Below, in pieces: positions 1 through 12,143 of a stretch of DNA of 64,000 bases. How positions within the stretch are numbered: the stretch's first letter is position 1; each line of letters begins with the position of its first letter. The translations under genes were made by a program, and so were the position numbers. The notes below the pieces were generated by a model. The model made no database searches. It was not told where the DNA came from and worked only from the letters and a program-made list of their open reading frames with translations. Location: the NCBI GenBank assembly GCA_035610835.1, contig CM069459.1:58001817-58065816 (forward strand). Direction: 5' to 3'. Origin of the DNA: Ophiura sarsii (Eukaryota > Echinodermata > Ophiuroidea > Amphilepidida > Ophiuridae).

Positions 1-384
1 AGCTGCCATATGTTAGCATTTTTAAAATCACATATCCTATCAAATTGCATCCATTGTAGAATACGCGTACATCAAAACGCTGATAATATATGGGTAAAGA
101 GGTGTCACAACGCTGACATAAAGAACCACAAAATCCCTCGTGTTGCTTTAAAGGGGCATTAAGAGATCCTTCATGGACGGAGCCCTCAATTTTTCAGAAG
201 TTTTTTTGTTGTTGCATATACGTAATGCTTATACGTACTAACTACCACCCACAATTATAGAGCTCTATTCGCAGTTTTTTATGTGAAATTTATGGATTTG
301 ATAGCGTTTTCAGTTTCGATGTGATGACATCGAAACTACTAAAATTCATCTAAAAGGCCACATATGGCTTCTTACTTATTTGTT
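1..384. other. Unassigned AT-rich DNA
   Basis: No gene recognised. Contains a short perfect hairpin at 312-337 (arms AGTTTCGATGT / ACATCGAAACT). Confidence 0.5.
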
Positions 385-665
385 TCATGTTTATTCAAAA
401 CAACCTTGAAGACTACCCATGGCTTGTTGCGTGATGCGTAGTCATGATCTCCCTGATTCAATTGGTGGTGATTTTGAACCAAAATACAAAAAAAGTGAAA
501 GGCACTAATAATATACCCTCGGATATGCTGAGAAAACTTCTTTATTTTTCATGTTTACTAATTTCTTTTGAAGAAATCTTACATGAGAGGGTTTCTATAT
601 ATATCATCTATCTAAACAAGATGAAAATATTGAATTTCATTTTTGAGAAATCTCTCCGTGCCCCT
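385..665 (+). repeat. Interspersed repeat, family A copy 1
   Basis: About 280 bp similar to the reverse complement of 45052-45318, including the stretches around GTTTATTCAAAACAACCTTG, CAATTGGTGGTGATTTTG and ATTTTTGAGAAATCTC. Small ORFs inside it are not conserved between copies, so it is a non-coding repeat of unknown class. Confidence 0.6.
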
Positions 666-1910
666 TTAAAGGACATACCAGGTACATACAGAACTCAAAT
701 TCAATATCATCACAGTTCTAGTACTATGTACATTCAAATTATGAATCTGATGGCTTATAACTCATATTTCGGACGTGTAAACGTTGTTGGTTTTCACTTT
801 CAACGAAGACTTTTATAGTATTGTAGAATAGCAATATGAAAAAATGCACACATTGAGATAGAACTGTAAAAACATGTATAAATATGCACATATTGGGTTA
901 GAACTGTATACACATTTATGAAATAAGTACTGTTTAAAATTAAAAACACAAATAAGGGTAAAAGAGGTGTCAGGAGTCTTTCATATTTATTGAATTGTAC
1001 TTGTCTTCACAATATACCTCTGAAAACAAATAGTGCTGTTTTTAAATTGTAGCCAAATATTAACAGCATTGGCCTCCTAATAATTATATGGAGTCAACTC
1101 TTTGTAAGATGTTACGCGTAGAGGCAAACGTGTTGCCATCAAGATGAGACCTAATTGTGGTGCTTTATAAAAACACCTACCTCAGGGCCGTCATACCGAC
1201 CGGAGTAAGTTACTGAATTCGAATAACTTATTTTCAAATTCAAAGTTTCAGTCTGCTAAATATGGAATCACTTCTATATGTTACCTTTGATCATAATGTA
1301 TAACAACAAACGTGTTGTCATCAGAATAAGACCTCACAATGCTATATTCACACGAGACAGTTATTTGTCTCAGATATTCACAGCGCTGACAAAACGACTC
1401 GAGTATTTCTAGCGTCGAACGCGTCGCTGATTGGCTGAGCAATATATTGCATAACCATGATTACGTGGTTATATTGTCAGTGGTGGCGCTGACATATTTC
1501 GTGTTTGAGAATGGTCAAACTCAAAATAGAGTTATCTTTAACGTAATGGGACTGAATGGTTTATTAAAAAGATAAGTAAAATATGATGTTAAGGTAATAT
1601 CGTATATATTTGTAAATATTATACCTTTATCATATTTTTGAAAATTTGCAATATGTTTAAGAACGCATTAGTCGAGAAAACTGATGCCACTGTTCTAAAT
1701 GTGTATGTCTAAACAAATAAATAAAAAATAAAAAAAAAAAAAAAAATTCCACACCGGTTACTCCCTATAAACAAATGATAAAACATTCATGGCTTTTCAG
1801 GTGTTTTGTGGCACATCTTCATCATTAGTAGGAGTTCCGTGTTACATTAAAATGCCCGTCAATGGATAACAAAACGATATAATCAGTTCTTGGTATGCAA
1901 CATTGATACT
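666..1910. other. Unassigned DNA with an A-rich tract
   Basis: No coding or element structure recognised. An A-rich tract at about 1712-1746 could be the tail of an old retroposon, but no body was identified. Confidence 0.4.
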
Positions 1911-2108
1911 ATAATTTAATCAGTTCCAAATTGTCAAGAATGTGAGGCTTGTATTTGTCCGTGCGACAAGAGAACCCATATCGTTACCCATATTTATTGG
2001 TTAATGTGTTCGTTTGCGCATTATAAGCAGGTGTCAGCGAGTGGTGGGCCCGGGGCTTAATATTATTAGCCTCACAATTGTTGCCAAGTTGGAACTGATA
2101 AAACTGTT
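1911..2108. mobile_element. MITE, family B copy 1
   Basis: Inverted ends: TTTAATCAGTTCCAAATTG on the left and its imperfect complement near CAAGTTGGAACTGATAAA on the right, each continuing into GAGGCT/AGCCTC. About 33-bp arms. Related ends occur at 33917-34225 and 50935. Confidence 0.6.
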
Positions 2109-2492
2109 TACATGTACATTCGAGTTGGTTAGCCAATTCCAATTCCATAGGGCTTCAAATTGCCATTGGATATCAAATGAAATACTTATTTCATAATTTT
2201 AATCACTCAATATTAACCATAATCAAACAATGTTAATTGACAATGTCGATAGGCAAATATGTTCCATTCTCCGCTGGCCTATTAGATTCTGTCTGTATAG
2301 TAGCCCTCCTCGTTGGGCCACTATTAAAAAAAACCAGCCTATTCTGGGAAAGTACTAAGATTGACTATAGAAACACTGAGTCGTCCGTCTTAGCTGCACT
2401 ATTAAAACGGAACGGTTCTCGGATGATAGCGGTTCTCGGATTGGGAGTAGTTCCTAGGTTCAGGGTAATCCTATGATAGAACTATCTGTATA

Positions 2493-3596
2493 CTATGGTA
2501 CTTTGCAATTCCGATCCAGAGACATGTACAGCTTATCGTGTCTATTATCTACGGCAACGTATATGTCGTCAATCGGATGTGCCGCAAGATAGTTTGTGGT
2601 TTTAAGGTCCCTGTGGATTTGTATCTTATACCTCACAAATATAACAATTGTCATTATAAAAAATAGAAGAGCAAGGAAGGCCGTTGCTATTGTCGTTATT
2701 ATCCATTGAAATGTTTGCGATGATGTCAAAGAGGGACACAGGCTTCTACAATTTGTTTTAGATTTGGTGTTGCGTGTCGTGTCATCTTTAACATCGTCAG
2801 GGACTGTCGTTAATTCATGAGACGGTTTCAGAGGGGTATTTGAATTTGGAACTATAGTCAACGGTCCGATATGACACCGCTCTGTCCGCCCTGGAAACTC
2901 TAGGTTCTCGATTGTGCATGTAAACATTGCTCTGTCGTCAGCTAAACTTGTAGTCAAATTGACAATAGAGTAGATTCTCTCCTGGGTTTCATAATTATGC
3001 GCCTTTATCGACTTACCCTCGCCCACTTTATTCCATGATATTGACACCGTTGGGTAGCCTTTTTCCGAACTACAGTTTAGGATTAGATTCGTTCTCTCTA
3101 ACACTACAAATGCTTGATTTGCTGACGAAGAGCATATTAAATTTGACTGTGATGGAAAGTAGAGCATCTCAAAACTCACAGAATCAACGGCAATTTCTGA
3201 AAGGGCTCCGTCGACAACTTTACACGTGTATAATCCTTCGTCGTGTTTTCCTACATCGATAATTGATAAGAAGTATACCGATGTACCGTCTTCTAATTGT
3301 CGTAATGCAATAAATACAGTGTCGTCTGCTGTTGAAAGAACATCCTCGTTCAAAGAGAGTCTTTCTGCTTTACCATTCACTTGTCGAAATAATGCCACTC
3401 CGTGATCATCTTCTAGACCGAAAACTTGGCAGTGGACGGATAGAATTCCGCCTTCCATCACCGGGTTGACAGGTGCAGTTGCTAGTACATGTGTTCCTGT
3501 GGTGTTTTGAATGTACATGTCACTGTATATCCACAGCCACATTCCGACGATCTGCATAAACTGTTGTTTAGACATTTTTGGATACTGTCCATTCAT
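2493..3596 (-). CDS. Two-Ig-domain type I membrane receptor with ITAM-like tail (paralogue 1)
   Basis: Single 367-codon ORF, predicted cell-surface receptor. Seen: N-terminal hydrophobic stretch (about aa 13-25, a weak signal peptide; Met8 is an alternative start); Ig-like domain 1 with Cys56 and Cys125 in a D-E-G-L-Y-T-C context; Ig-like domain 2 with Cys175, Trp188 and Cys227; two further cysteines (155, 241) bracketing domain 2, the second in an F-P-G-R-x3-C-H-I-G-P motif; a Thr/Asp-rich stalk; Cys283-x3-Cys287; transmembrane helix about aa 298-321 without charged residues; a 46-residue tail. The tail has D-D-I-Y346-V-A-V and L-Y357-M-S-L, 11 residues apart, resembling an ITAM except that the first +3 residue is Val. 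The two other copies, on the same strand, share all these features. Ligand unknown. Signalling through Syk-type tandem-SH2 kinases is inference. The ORF has no visible intron, though an upstream signal-peptide exon cannot be excluded. Confidence 0.85.
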   Translation of the reverse strand: MNGQYPKMSKQQFMQIVGMWLWIYSDMYIQNTTGTHVLATAPVNPVMEGGILSVHCQVFGLEDDHGVALFRQVNGKAERLSLNEDVLSTADDTVFIALRQLEDGTSVYFLSIIDVGKHDEGLYTCKVVDGALSEIAVDSVSFEMLYFPSQSNLICSSSANQAFVVLERTNLILNCSSEKGYPTVSISWNKVGEGKSIKAHNYETQERIYSIVNLTTSLADDRAMFTCTIENLEFPGRTERCHIGPLTIVPNSNTPLKPSHELTTVPDDVKDDTTRNTKSKTNCRSLCPSLTSSQTFQWIITTIATAFLALLFFIMTIVIFVRYKIQIHRDLKTTNYLAAHPIDDIYVAVDNRHDKLYMSLDRNCKVP

Positions 3597-3696
3597 TTCG
3601 ACCTTGTCCAGCTGTTCAGAAACACGTTGTGTTTATACAACTCCATACATCAATCCACATTTACACCAAGAACCTCCATGTTTATTTAGGGATTGG

Positions 3697-3710
3697 TATA
3701 TATTTATAAA
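3697..3710 (-). promoter_or_regulatory. Possible TATA box upstream of Ig receptor paralogue 1
   Basis: On the minus strand this reads TTTATAAATATATA, about 100 nt upstream of the first ATG. It would place transcription start about 70 nt before the ATG, fitting a gene with no 5' intron. AT-rich surroundings make a chance match quite possible. Confidence 0.3.
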
Positions 3711-4819
3711 CATTGACTTTCTTCAGCCACATTAACAACAAATATCTTCCTTCTGCCAGTTCTCTAGACCACAATGTTTGAACGTTATGATGCATTAGTT
3801 GGACGAGACATACTCGTAGCCCAGCCTAGTCAGAACATTATTAGCACACCTCGAAAAAGGCAAATATGTTTATATGAATGCTTTCAGTAAAAGCAATTCC
3901 ACGTCAGACTCCAAGACGTCCTGGATGGGCAAATATCACTCTTAGAATGCTCCTACCCCCTAGTCGGCCAATTATGTTTGAGTGTTGTGCATTAGGCTGA
4001 CACTCGAACACCTTCAAGTCGTAGAAAATCGATGTCCCGCAGGATACCACCTGCACCACAACGATGGTGTTTTGCGGTAATGGGTATACACAATAGCACA
4101 GAGTTATATTAACCTTATGGGCGCTGATAACACGAGTCACGACTCTTGTTTATTTTAAAAGATCCTGAATTGATCAAATATAATGATCATATTTGGATTC
4201 AGCCGATAACTTGCATTTGAATGAGTACCAACAAGACTAGTCTTGCTCCAGTGGTTCTTGCATGATTATGATGTGATCTTGGCACGAATGTGTGTAATTG
4301 TTAATATTTCCATAATCATGCGATGTGATTTATATTTATAGCAGTAGGTAAAATATTATTAGAAATGATGCATTAAGAGGTGACCGAAATGCCCAGACGT
4401 GCAAAAAATAGAAAGAGCGTTTAACTCAAGTAACGACAACACAAATGCATTATAGCACCTTTCATAAAAAATCTTTTCACGGCTAAATGTGTTCTTTTAT
4501 GTTTCTCATCTGATTTGTTTCTTAAGTAGCTACTGAATGGGGCCCATTGTAGCTTTTTATTTCATAATCATGAATTATATACGGGTTTTTTATCAAAGCT
4601 CCAATTTATATGTGCGTGGCTATTCAAGTCGTCATTCTTTATTCATATATTTCATACGGACGTGTAATTTTTAGTGGAGCAATAATATTGCGACTCTTCA
4701 AAAGGCACTTGTAATACCTTAAGTGACATTTAACCAAAAACTAGGTGAAGCATAGATGCTGGGTATTTATTGTTTCGGGGGCCAGAGCAGTATAGTACAA
4801 TCTACCCATGTGTCACTGA
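3711..4819. other. Unassigned 5' flank of Ig paralogue 1
   Basis: No exon, RNA gene or element ends recognised. Short ORFs here have no recognisable domains. Confidence 0.4.
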
Positions 4820-6300
4820 AAATAACCGTTCCTTGTTAAAGGTGCGCTATCTGATTATTACGTATGTTGTTTGTCATGCTTTTTGGTATCAATGAAAATT
4901 TGAAAATCGCATTTGAATCAGATAACCGGTTATATAATAAACGGAAGAGTTTCAATTGGAGTGATGTAGTAAAGCGAATAGAAATACGACGAGAGTCGTA
5001 TTTATCGATAAATATGTTAGTTCTGTCAATAATTGGTAAGAAGAGGTAACACAACAAGGAGGTTTTTTTAATGTACAGATAGGAACAATACGGCGTGCGA
5101 AATTCAATGGTTCTGGTAACATGGGGAGATATGGCATCAATGAGTACTCATATTCCAGATAATGTTGTCCGAAAAATCAACAAAATGTTTATTAGATTTA
5201 TTTGGAAAAGTAATGAAGCGGTTAAGAGAAAAGCAGCAATATCCGATTATGATATGGGCGGTATTAACATGTGTTATGTTACATGTTTCATGGACTCTCT
5301 AAAATTATCTTGGGTCAAGAAAATAGTGAATATTGATGTTGCGACATGGAAAAAATATTGCGCTGTATAATATTAATAAAATTGGTATTAGCACAACCAT
5401 TTGTAACTGTAATTTTTACAAATATTAATGCAGATCTTTATCAGTCCAGGCAAATGACCAAATCTGGAAATCAGGTTATATTTCCAAATCTGGAAATGCA
5501 GTGATAAATTAATTTTGCAGGTAGTTATTTTTGTGAATTAACAAAGTGCTTTAATTTTGTGGATACTTAAATTTTGTATTCGAAACCATACACATATATC
5601 ATTATAAATATTCTGCTATTTTTGTAGGTGATTATTTTCGCGAATTTAAGCACTAGCAATTTTTGCGAAATTAAATAGTTCACGAAATTAGCAGTTTTCA
5701 GCCCAGGGACTGGTTATTATAAAAAAGGACTGACTCATTCTTGGTAAATCATGTTTAAAAGATATTTCTCTAAATAATTACCGTGGCGTTTAATTATTGA
5801 TCGTGCCGTTTTAAAAATAAAGGAATTAATTGATTAATTAATTAATTTAATTAAGCATTAATTAGTAGATAAATTGTTGTTGGGTAATTATTTTTGCTAT
5901 TTTATTAATTGAAGCTATGTATTATTCATTTTTAAACTAAAAAAGTACACATTATTGCTGAAATCTATGTAATAATCAAGTTTGTAGTTTTTGAATCAGA
6001 CCATCATATGCAAAGCATTGATTTCCAGATCAGGCAATCGATTTCCAGATAAAGCACATTTCAAGATTTGGTCATTTGCCTGGACTGTTTATGTCAACGT
6101 TATTAAGACTTGGTTCACGGCTAAAAGAGTGTATCATACGTCCGATGTTAATGATATGTACAATGAGATTATCTGGCATAACAAATCAATTCAACTTAAT
6201 AACAAGACACGTTTCATAAAGAAGTGGATCAAAGCTAGCATTATTTAGACTACACCAGATATTTGATAATCATGGTAATCTTCGCTCACTTGATAGTTTC
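4820..6300 (+). pseudogene. Decayed Tx1/L1-like LINE ORF2 C-terminal fragment, split by a MITE
   Basis: Conceptual translation of 5095-5370 gives a piece aligned by eye with the post-RT region of the intact LINE at 56.6 kb: F-I-R-F-I-W-K matches F-K-F-I-W-N-G, and D-Y-D-M-G-G-I-N matches E-Y-H-F-G-G-V-K, followed by L-K-L-S-W. After the inserted MITE (5442-6087) the translation resumes with W-F-T-A-K-R-V-Y and E-I-I-W-H-N-K-S-I-Q, which matches the Y-L-W-W-N-D-K-I-T-V segment of the same protein. The part before 5095 (F-N-W-S-D-V-V-K-R-I-E) is probably the same element but weaker. Several stops and frame changes are present, so no product is expected. Confidence 0.65.
5442..6087. mobile_element. 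MITE (646 bp) inserted in LINE remnant, TTTAT target duplication
   Basis: Terminal inverted repeats begin CAGTCCAGGCAAATGACC and continue about 30 bp with one difference. The element is flanked by TTTAT at 5437-5441 and 6088-6092, a 5-bp target-site duplication. The interior is very AT-rich with no coding. Superfamily not assigned. Confidence 0.75.
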
Positions 6301-6698
6301 AAGGATCGTATGCCGAATAACAGTAGTTGAATATGAAAGTCGGAAAACGTTTTTTCCAGAGGCTTTGACATATCGAGGATTGAAATGTTATGTAGTAATT
6401 TGCTGAGACCGGTTTAGTGTCCTCTGAATTTATTTTTTGATTGATGTCAACTGTGTTTAATGTTTTGTGAAATAAAGTTTGTATGGTGTAAAGGGATTGG
6501 TCAACTCTAGTGACTTTACCAGACACTCTATACACCCACAACACAGTAGACAAGACTAGCCCGTATTCATAAAAATAAGTATTTACTAACTAGTAAACTA
6601 GGAAGCAGTCTCCAAAGTTCTCCTGTGGCAACCTAAGCATGGACACAAGGCTAGAGGACCACCACGAAAGAATTACATCAAGCTTTTATCAGAGGATA

Positions 6699-6898
6699 CA
6701 GGACTATACTCTGTTTGGCGATCTCGAGACAGTGACGTATCCGCGTATTCTACTAATTGCAGCACATAACGCGTGCGCCTACTCGCGGCGCTGGCGTTCA
6801 AACACGAGCGTTGAAAGGCGGAAGATACACACGCGTGCGTAAAAGCTGCGTCTGTTAAGTTACGTCACTGTCACGAGATGGCCAAACAGAGTATAACT
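6699..6898. mobile_element. Short foldback MITE inside a LINE-tail-like sequence
   Basis: Inverted arms of about 34 bp start with TATACTCTGTTTGGC and include GACAGTGACGTA. The interior is GC-rich. To the right, 6905-6980 translates as R-Q-D-M-K-N-C-M-L-E-R-P then V-R-P-F-G-T-P-stop, followed by (AAGC)n, typical of a LINE 3' end. Confidence 0.6.
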
Positions 6899-7121
6899 AG
6901 GCAGGACATGAAAAACTGCATGCTTGAAAGACCAGTATGGAAGGCCATCACAGAAGTCCGTCCCTTCGGGACGCCTTAAGCAAGCAAGCAACTAGTAAAA
7001 GCTATAAGTAAAAGCAATTACTAGAAAATATAAAGGTATAGTATAAGTAATTGCTCAAAAACGTATTCACAAGCTTTTGCTTATGAGAACACCTGTTACT
7101 TGTTACGTACTTGTCACGGCT

Positions 7122-10100
7122 AGTTTCAGTTTCAGTTTCAGTTTTATTTGTTTTCATCTCGGTAAATATACAGTAACAGTTATTTATAAATACAAATATA
7201 CAGGAGATGTGGATGCCCGTCTAAAACGCAGAGCGTGAGGAAGATGGCACCCAATGATAAAATAATTACAATTGAATAAATAATAGTATAATACATAATA
7301 TCAATAAAAGGGAGTAATACAAAGATGTAGGTTACAGTAACAGATTAATTTATACGGATCGTAGATACAGTGTATAGGGTGTTTATACAATGAGATTACT
7401 ATACTTATAAGCTATACACTGAATGTGTGAATACATACAAAAAATGAGGGTGCAGGACAAAAACATTAGACAGACATTTACATTACATGAATATATTGAT
7501 AAATTATTTAATTGAAGCGTACTCGTTGTTAAACATTTCAGAGCGATATTGGAGAAGGATGTATTTTTTTAGGTGAATTTTAAATATAGCAAGTGACTTG
7601 CAGATTTTGAGAGTATTGCTCATGTTATTCCAAATAAGTGGACCTTGAGATCTGAAAGTATTCTCGGCCAGTTTGGTATGAGTAGGAGCAATGAGAATAT
7701 CAGTGGCATGACGCGTATTGTGGTTATGGATATCAGAGTGATTGATAAAAAGGGTGGCAGGGAGGTCAAGGGGTAATAATTCATGGTGGTATCTGTACAT
7801 ATGTATAGCAAGTTGATAAGTATAGATATCACGGATTTTAAGCTTGTTCAGGGATATAAAGAGAGGTGTGGTGTGCTCAAGCCATAGGGAATTGGTGCAA
7901 GTTCTAATGATTTTCTTCTGGAGAATGAATAAGGAATCTAAGTTTGCATTATTTCTATCACCCCATATAATGGTACAGTAAGATAAATATGGTACAACAA
8001 GAGTGTTATACAGTGTATGCAGCGAATCGTTGGTTAGATAGGCTCTTATTTTGCGGAAGATACCATTATATTTTGAAACTATTTTCGTTATGTGGGATGT
8101 GTAAGCTTTCCATGAGAGATTATTGTCAATTAGAATGCCAAGAAATTTAGTTATATCAACTTTATTAATATTATTATTATCGATTACAATTTTAAAGTTT
8201 AGATCAGGTTTATTACTATGCTTATTTTTAAATATCATGAAGTTAGTTTTATCGATATTAAGGGATAGTTTATTAAGTTTAAACCAATTTGAGATGTTAT
8301 TAAGTTCATTGTTGATTAGATTTTCAAGTTGATCAGGATCACTGTGAGAAAAGAGAATGTTTGTGTCATCAGCAAATATTATAAAAAGGGAAGTGGGTGA
8401 GGAGAGGGGGAGATCATTTATGTAAATCAAAAACAAAAGCGGCCCAAGTATAGAGCCCTGTGGCACTCCGCACACAATATTACCTTCACAAGAGGTTCTT
8501 TGGTTGTAGACAACGTGCTGTTTCCTATCAGAAAGGTAACTTTCAATCCAAGTATTTGCATGACCTCTGATACCGTAAGTATTTAGTTAGTGGAGGAGAA
8601 TGTCATGATTTAGGGTATCAAATGCCTTGCTGAGGTCAAGAAAAATACCAAGACAGTGCAATTTGTTGTCTAGATCATTTGTGATGCTGCAATAAAGATC
8701 GTTTATAGCCATATATGTTGATCTTTTAGCCCTGAAGCCGTATTGATGTGGGCTAAGGATATTATTGACAGTAATGAAGTCATAAAGGCGTACATAGACA
8801 ATTTTTTCCAGTATTTTTGAGATGGAAGGAAGAATAGAAATCGGCCTATAATTGCTGAACGATTTATTGTCACCTGATTTAAAGATTGGAGTAACTTTGG
8901 CTATTTTAAGTTGAGATGGTACTACTCCTGTGGCCAGTGACCTATTAAAGATGTGTGAAAGGATAGGTGCGATATCATCGATAACGGCTTTTAATAATCT
9001 GCTACTGATATTATCAAAACCACAACTATTACTTTGTTTGAGTTTATTCGTAATATCTAGAATTTCTTCCGAAGTAGTTGGTTTTAGGAACATACTATTT
9101 TTTTGGTTAACCGAATTTAGAGGAGATGCGTAGTCATCATCAGGATTAGATATTTTACTCGCGAGATTAGGGCCTATATTAGTAAAGAATTGGTTGAAAT
9201 TATTCGCAACATCAGTTGAGTCCGTTATTTTATTACCGTCTTTATCTTTAAAAAAGTCTGGTAATTTTTTACGTTTATTTCTACCCAGAAGATTATTTAG
9301 TGTTCTCCATGTGTCTTTCATATTACATTTATTAGATTCAATTTCAGAAGTAATGTGGGACTTTTTAGATGCACGTAGTAGGTTATTTAATATGTTTCTA
9401 AATTTAGTATATTTTATCTTATTGTCAATAGTAGGTTTAGTGATGTATTTCTTGTATAGTTTATCTTTATTTTTAATTGATTTAAGGATACCTAATGTGA
9501 CCCAGGGTTTACGTGGTGTTTTACGGTTTGCAATTTTAGTTGTTTTTATAGGGCAGTGAAAATCAAGTACATCAGTGATTTTCTTGATAAAATGAGTGTA
9601 TGAAAGATCAGGGTCGTTGTCGTGAGTGATGAAATCCCAGTCAACAAGTGAGATAGAATTTTTAAAACCTTTAATATTATTATCATTTAGTTGTCTAACG
9701 TTTTTATAAGATGGTTTATTGTAATTTCTATAGCGCGAGCCTTTTACGGAGATGAAGTTTGGGAAATGATCGGATAGGTCAGTTACCAAGTTGCCTGAAA
9801 TAAGTTTGTGATTGATGTCATTGGTAAAGATGTTATCAATCAAGGTAATACTGGTTCCTTTAGGACCAGGAACGACTCTGGTGGGTTTATCAATACACGG
9901 AAAGAAGAGATAAGTATACATTAAATTGACAAAAGAGCTGACTGCAGCGCTGTGATCATACTTCAGGAGATCTAAATTGAAGTCACCAGCTATGTAGCAA
10001 CGTTTTTTCTCATTGGTGACGGTAGTCAAGATACAATCGAGCTGTGAGATGAATTGATCGAAGTCAACGTAATCCGGTTTGTAAATTGTGCCAACAATAA

Positions 10101-10640
10101 TATCATTCCCAGGAATTTCAATAAAGAGGGAATCACAGTCAGTGGTATTGATTTTAAGGTCAGGTCTACGGATAAAGTTGTGTTTGGGATGGATAAAAAG
10201 AGAAGTACCACCACCCGTTCGGCCATAACGAATACAATCAATATTGGTATAATTATTGAGGTCGATTAGATTGGAATCGTCCTCGGAGTTGAACCAGGTT
10301 TCTGTAAAGGCATAAACATCAAAATCATGACGGATGACTGAACAGTAATCAACAACGCCACTTTCTTTTTTACCAAGACTTCTAGTGTTCAGGTGAAACA
10401 TGGAAAACTCGCTCTGGTTGATGACACCTTCATTGATTGAATCAGTGTCATAGTACTTACAATCGCAATTGATGTTATCATCAATATTACAAGAGTTATC
10501 GAAAAGGGATGAGTGGGGATTGAGTATGCTATCAAATTTTGATGGTACAAAAGTATAATCAGACATAAAATTGGACAAATCAGACATGGTGCAGACAAGA
10601 CAGAAAGTGCGGAAACAAATCAGATAAATTAGAATGGGAT
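7122..10640 (-). mobile_element. CR1/L2-like LINE, near full length
   Basis: Runs right to left. The 3' end is marked by a (CTGAAA)n-type tail, seen on the plus strand as TTTCAG repeats at 7122-7145, after a ~360-bp 3' UTR. ORF2 covers 7504-10587. The 5' boundary is uncertain: no ORF1 is recognisable upstream of 10587 and no target duplication was identified. Confidence 0.7.
7504..10587 (-). pseudogene. CR1/L2-like LINE ORF2 (endonuclease + reverse transcriptase) with one in-frame stop
   Basis: About 1027 codons open except for a single TAA at 8587-8589. The frame is identical on both sides, as seen by translating 8476-8586 through to C-G-V-P-Q-G-S-I-L-G-P. Domains in order: AP-type endonuclease (F-H-L-N-T-R-S-L near aa 65, T-E-T-W-F near aa 95, G-D-F-N-L-D-L, and S-D-H-F-P-N); linker; RT with S-C-G-F-D-N-I, N-Y-R-P-I-S-I-L-P, H-Q-Y-G-F-R, D-L-S-K-A-F-D-T-L-N-H, then after the stop P-Q-G-S-I-L-G-P-L-L-F, catalytic F-A-D-D at about 8370, and L-G-I-L-I-D. 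The stop lies just after the D-L-S-K-A-F-D block where other elements have Lys or another sense codon, so it looks like one point mutation in a young copy. It would nick and reverse transcribe its own RNA if intact; here it is inactive as read. Confidence 0.8.
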
Positions 10641-11329
10641 ATAGGGGGTAGTACCCAAGGGGATTAGGAGAAAGACTATGGAGGAGAACGGTGTAAAATC
10701 ATAAAAGTAAAAATACAGTGGATAAGTATGGTCAATTACAAAATAATATAAACAAGTGACATAGGCTGGGTAAATAAACTAATTATACATATGTATATGC
10801 ATGTGGAATAGATTATAGGAAATTAAGTCAAGCAGGTCATGCGATAAAGACCTATCATAGAGTGCCAATACATGATGTGTTATAAGCGGATACATGAACC
10901 TGGTAGTGGTGAACACTGGGTATTGGGTATGGCTGTTGGGTGTGACGGTCCATATATAGATAGTAAGGCTAGCAAGTAATGGTCATAATGCACATGATAG
11001 ATGGTTCAATATAACAGATATTTTGTCTACGTTAATAAAGATAACATGGCACAAACCTTGCACCGAAAACCAAGTCATCGATTCTCCAATTTTGGATCCA
11101 AAATTGTGACATATCTAAAAAACCTACTCCTCCCACTTCCTTTGTAAATTGTTAATTATAAGGATTTATGTCAATAAAAACTAATGGCGACGAGTTTGTT
11201 TATTTTATACAGAAATGTCAATACACACGATGACCCATCTTATGGTGGAGCGATTCGGTAATGAATTAACATTGGATATATCGCAGTACAGTAACTGTCG
11301 GTTAACTTTTTTCTGAGTTTAATTTGAAA

Positions 11330-11527
11330 TTAAGCTGAATATATGATACAGGTTTTAAGAAATGTTTCGGCAAGCCAATCTACATGTTCCTTGTCAAACC
11401 TAAATAATGTTCTGTAGGTGGTAGGATTGACTTTAGTACGGTCAAGCATGTCGGTATATACCTTCGGTTGTCCTCTCACAGGTAGAAACATGGTAGCAAA
11501 AGTGATATGACTGTGTTGGCAAAAGGA
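11330..11527 (-). pseudogene. Harbinger-like transposase N-terminal fragment
   Basis: A 66-codon ORF with R-T-K-V-N-P-T-T-Y and L-F-R-F-D-K-E-H-V-D-W-L-A, a pattern I associate with the region ahead of the DDE domain in PIF/Harbinger (HARBI1-like) transposases. It ends abruptly and the catalytic DDE domain is missing. Assignment is from motif memory only. Confidence 0.4.
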
Positions 11528-12143
11528 CAAGCTTCAATTGGAGGTGCTTGTAAATGCTCGTTCTCATGAGTTATTATGAATAACCTTTCATGAATTTACT
11601 ATAAATCTGCCTAGCAATTACTTATAACAATTAATAATTACTTTTGCTAAACATTTCGAGGGTTGAGCGCTAGAAGGCCGTAACTCAATTTTTGGGAAAA
11701 TTGATATTTTGGTACAAAATAATCCATATAACCTAGATTTTCAGAACCATAAAGAGATAACTCATAAACACTCTTAATTTGACTTAAATTAGAGTTATAA
11801 GTTGGGTGCTACAGTGTATTTCAATGAGTCCCAAATATTAGAAAGTCGATTATCTATATTTTGCTTATTTATAAGTAATTGCTTATTTTTATGTAAAAAT
11901 ATTCAAGTAAATGGTTAGTGAAAGGTTAGTAAAAGCAATTGCTTATATATGAATATGGGCTAAGTATCTCTACATACATTTATTTTACACAGCACGAGAT
12001 AAGTTGCACATCAAATTCATAAAAGTTGTGCACGCAACGGTGATTCTAGAACATAAAAGCAAACACAATAAACAGAGCCATAACGTTGTTACAGATATCA
12101 GATAGAGATACACTATCGTTCGTTTATATCTGTATCAAACACA

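Larger units (their letters stand above)
6556..11953. mobile_element. Putative Harbinger-type element remnant enclosing a LINE insertion
   Basis: The two ends are inverted and similar: AGCCCGTATTCATAAAAATAAG at the left and the complement of a matching AGCCCATATTCATATATAAG at the right. Related AAGTAATTGCTTA motifs recur inside at 7000-7070 and 11590-11640. The fragment at 11330-11527 (minus) resembles the N-terminal part of Harbinger transposases. The CR1-like LINE sits inside. Boundaries are tentative and the two ends could belong to separate MITEs of one family. Confidence 0.35.

Noticed and set aside
8930..9559. Plus-strand ORFs across the CR1-like LINE
   Set aside because: Antisense shadows of the minus-strand endonuclease/RT reading frame.
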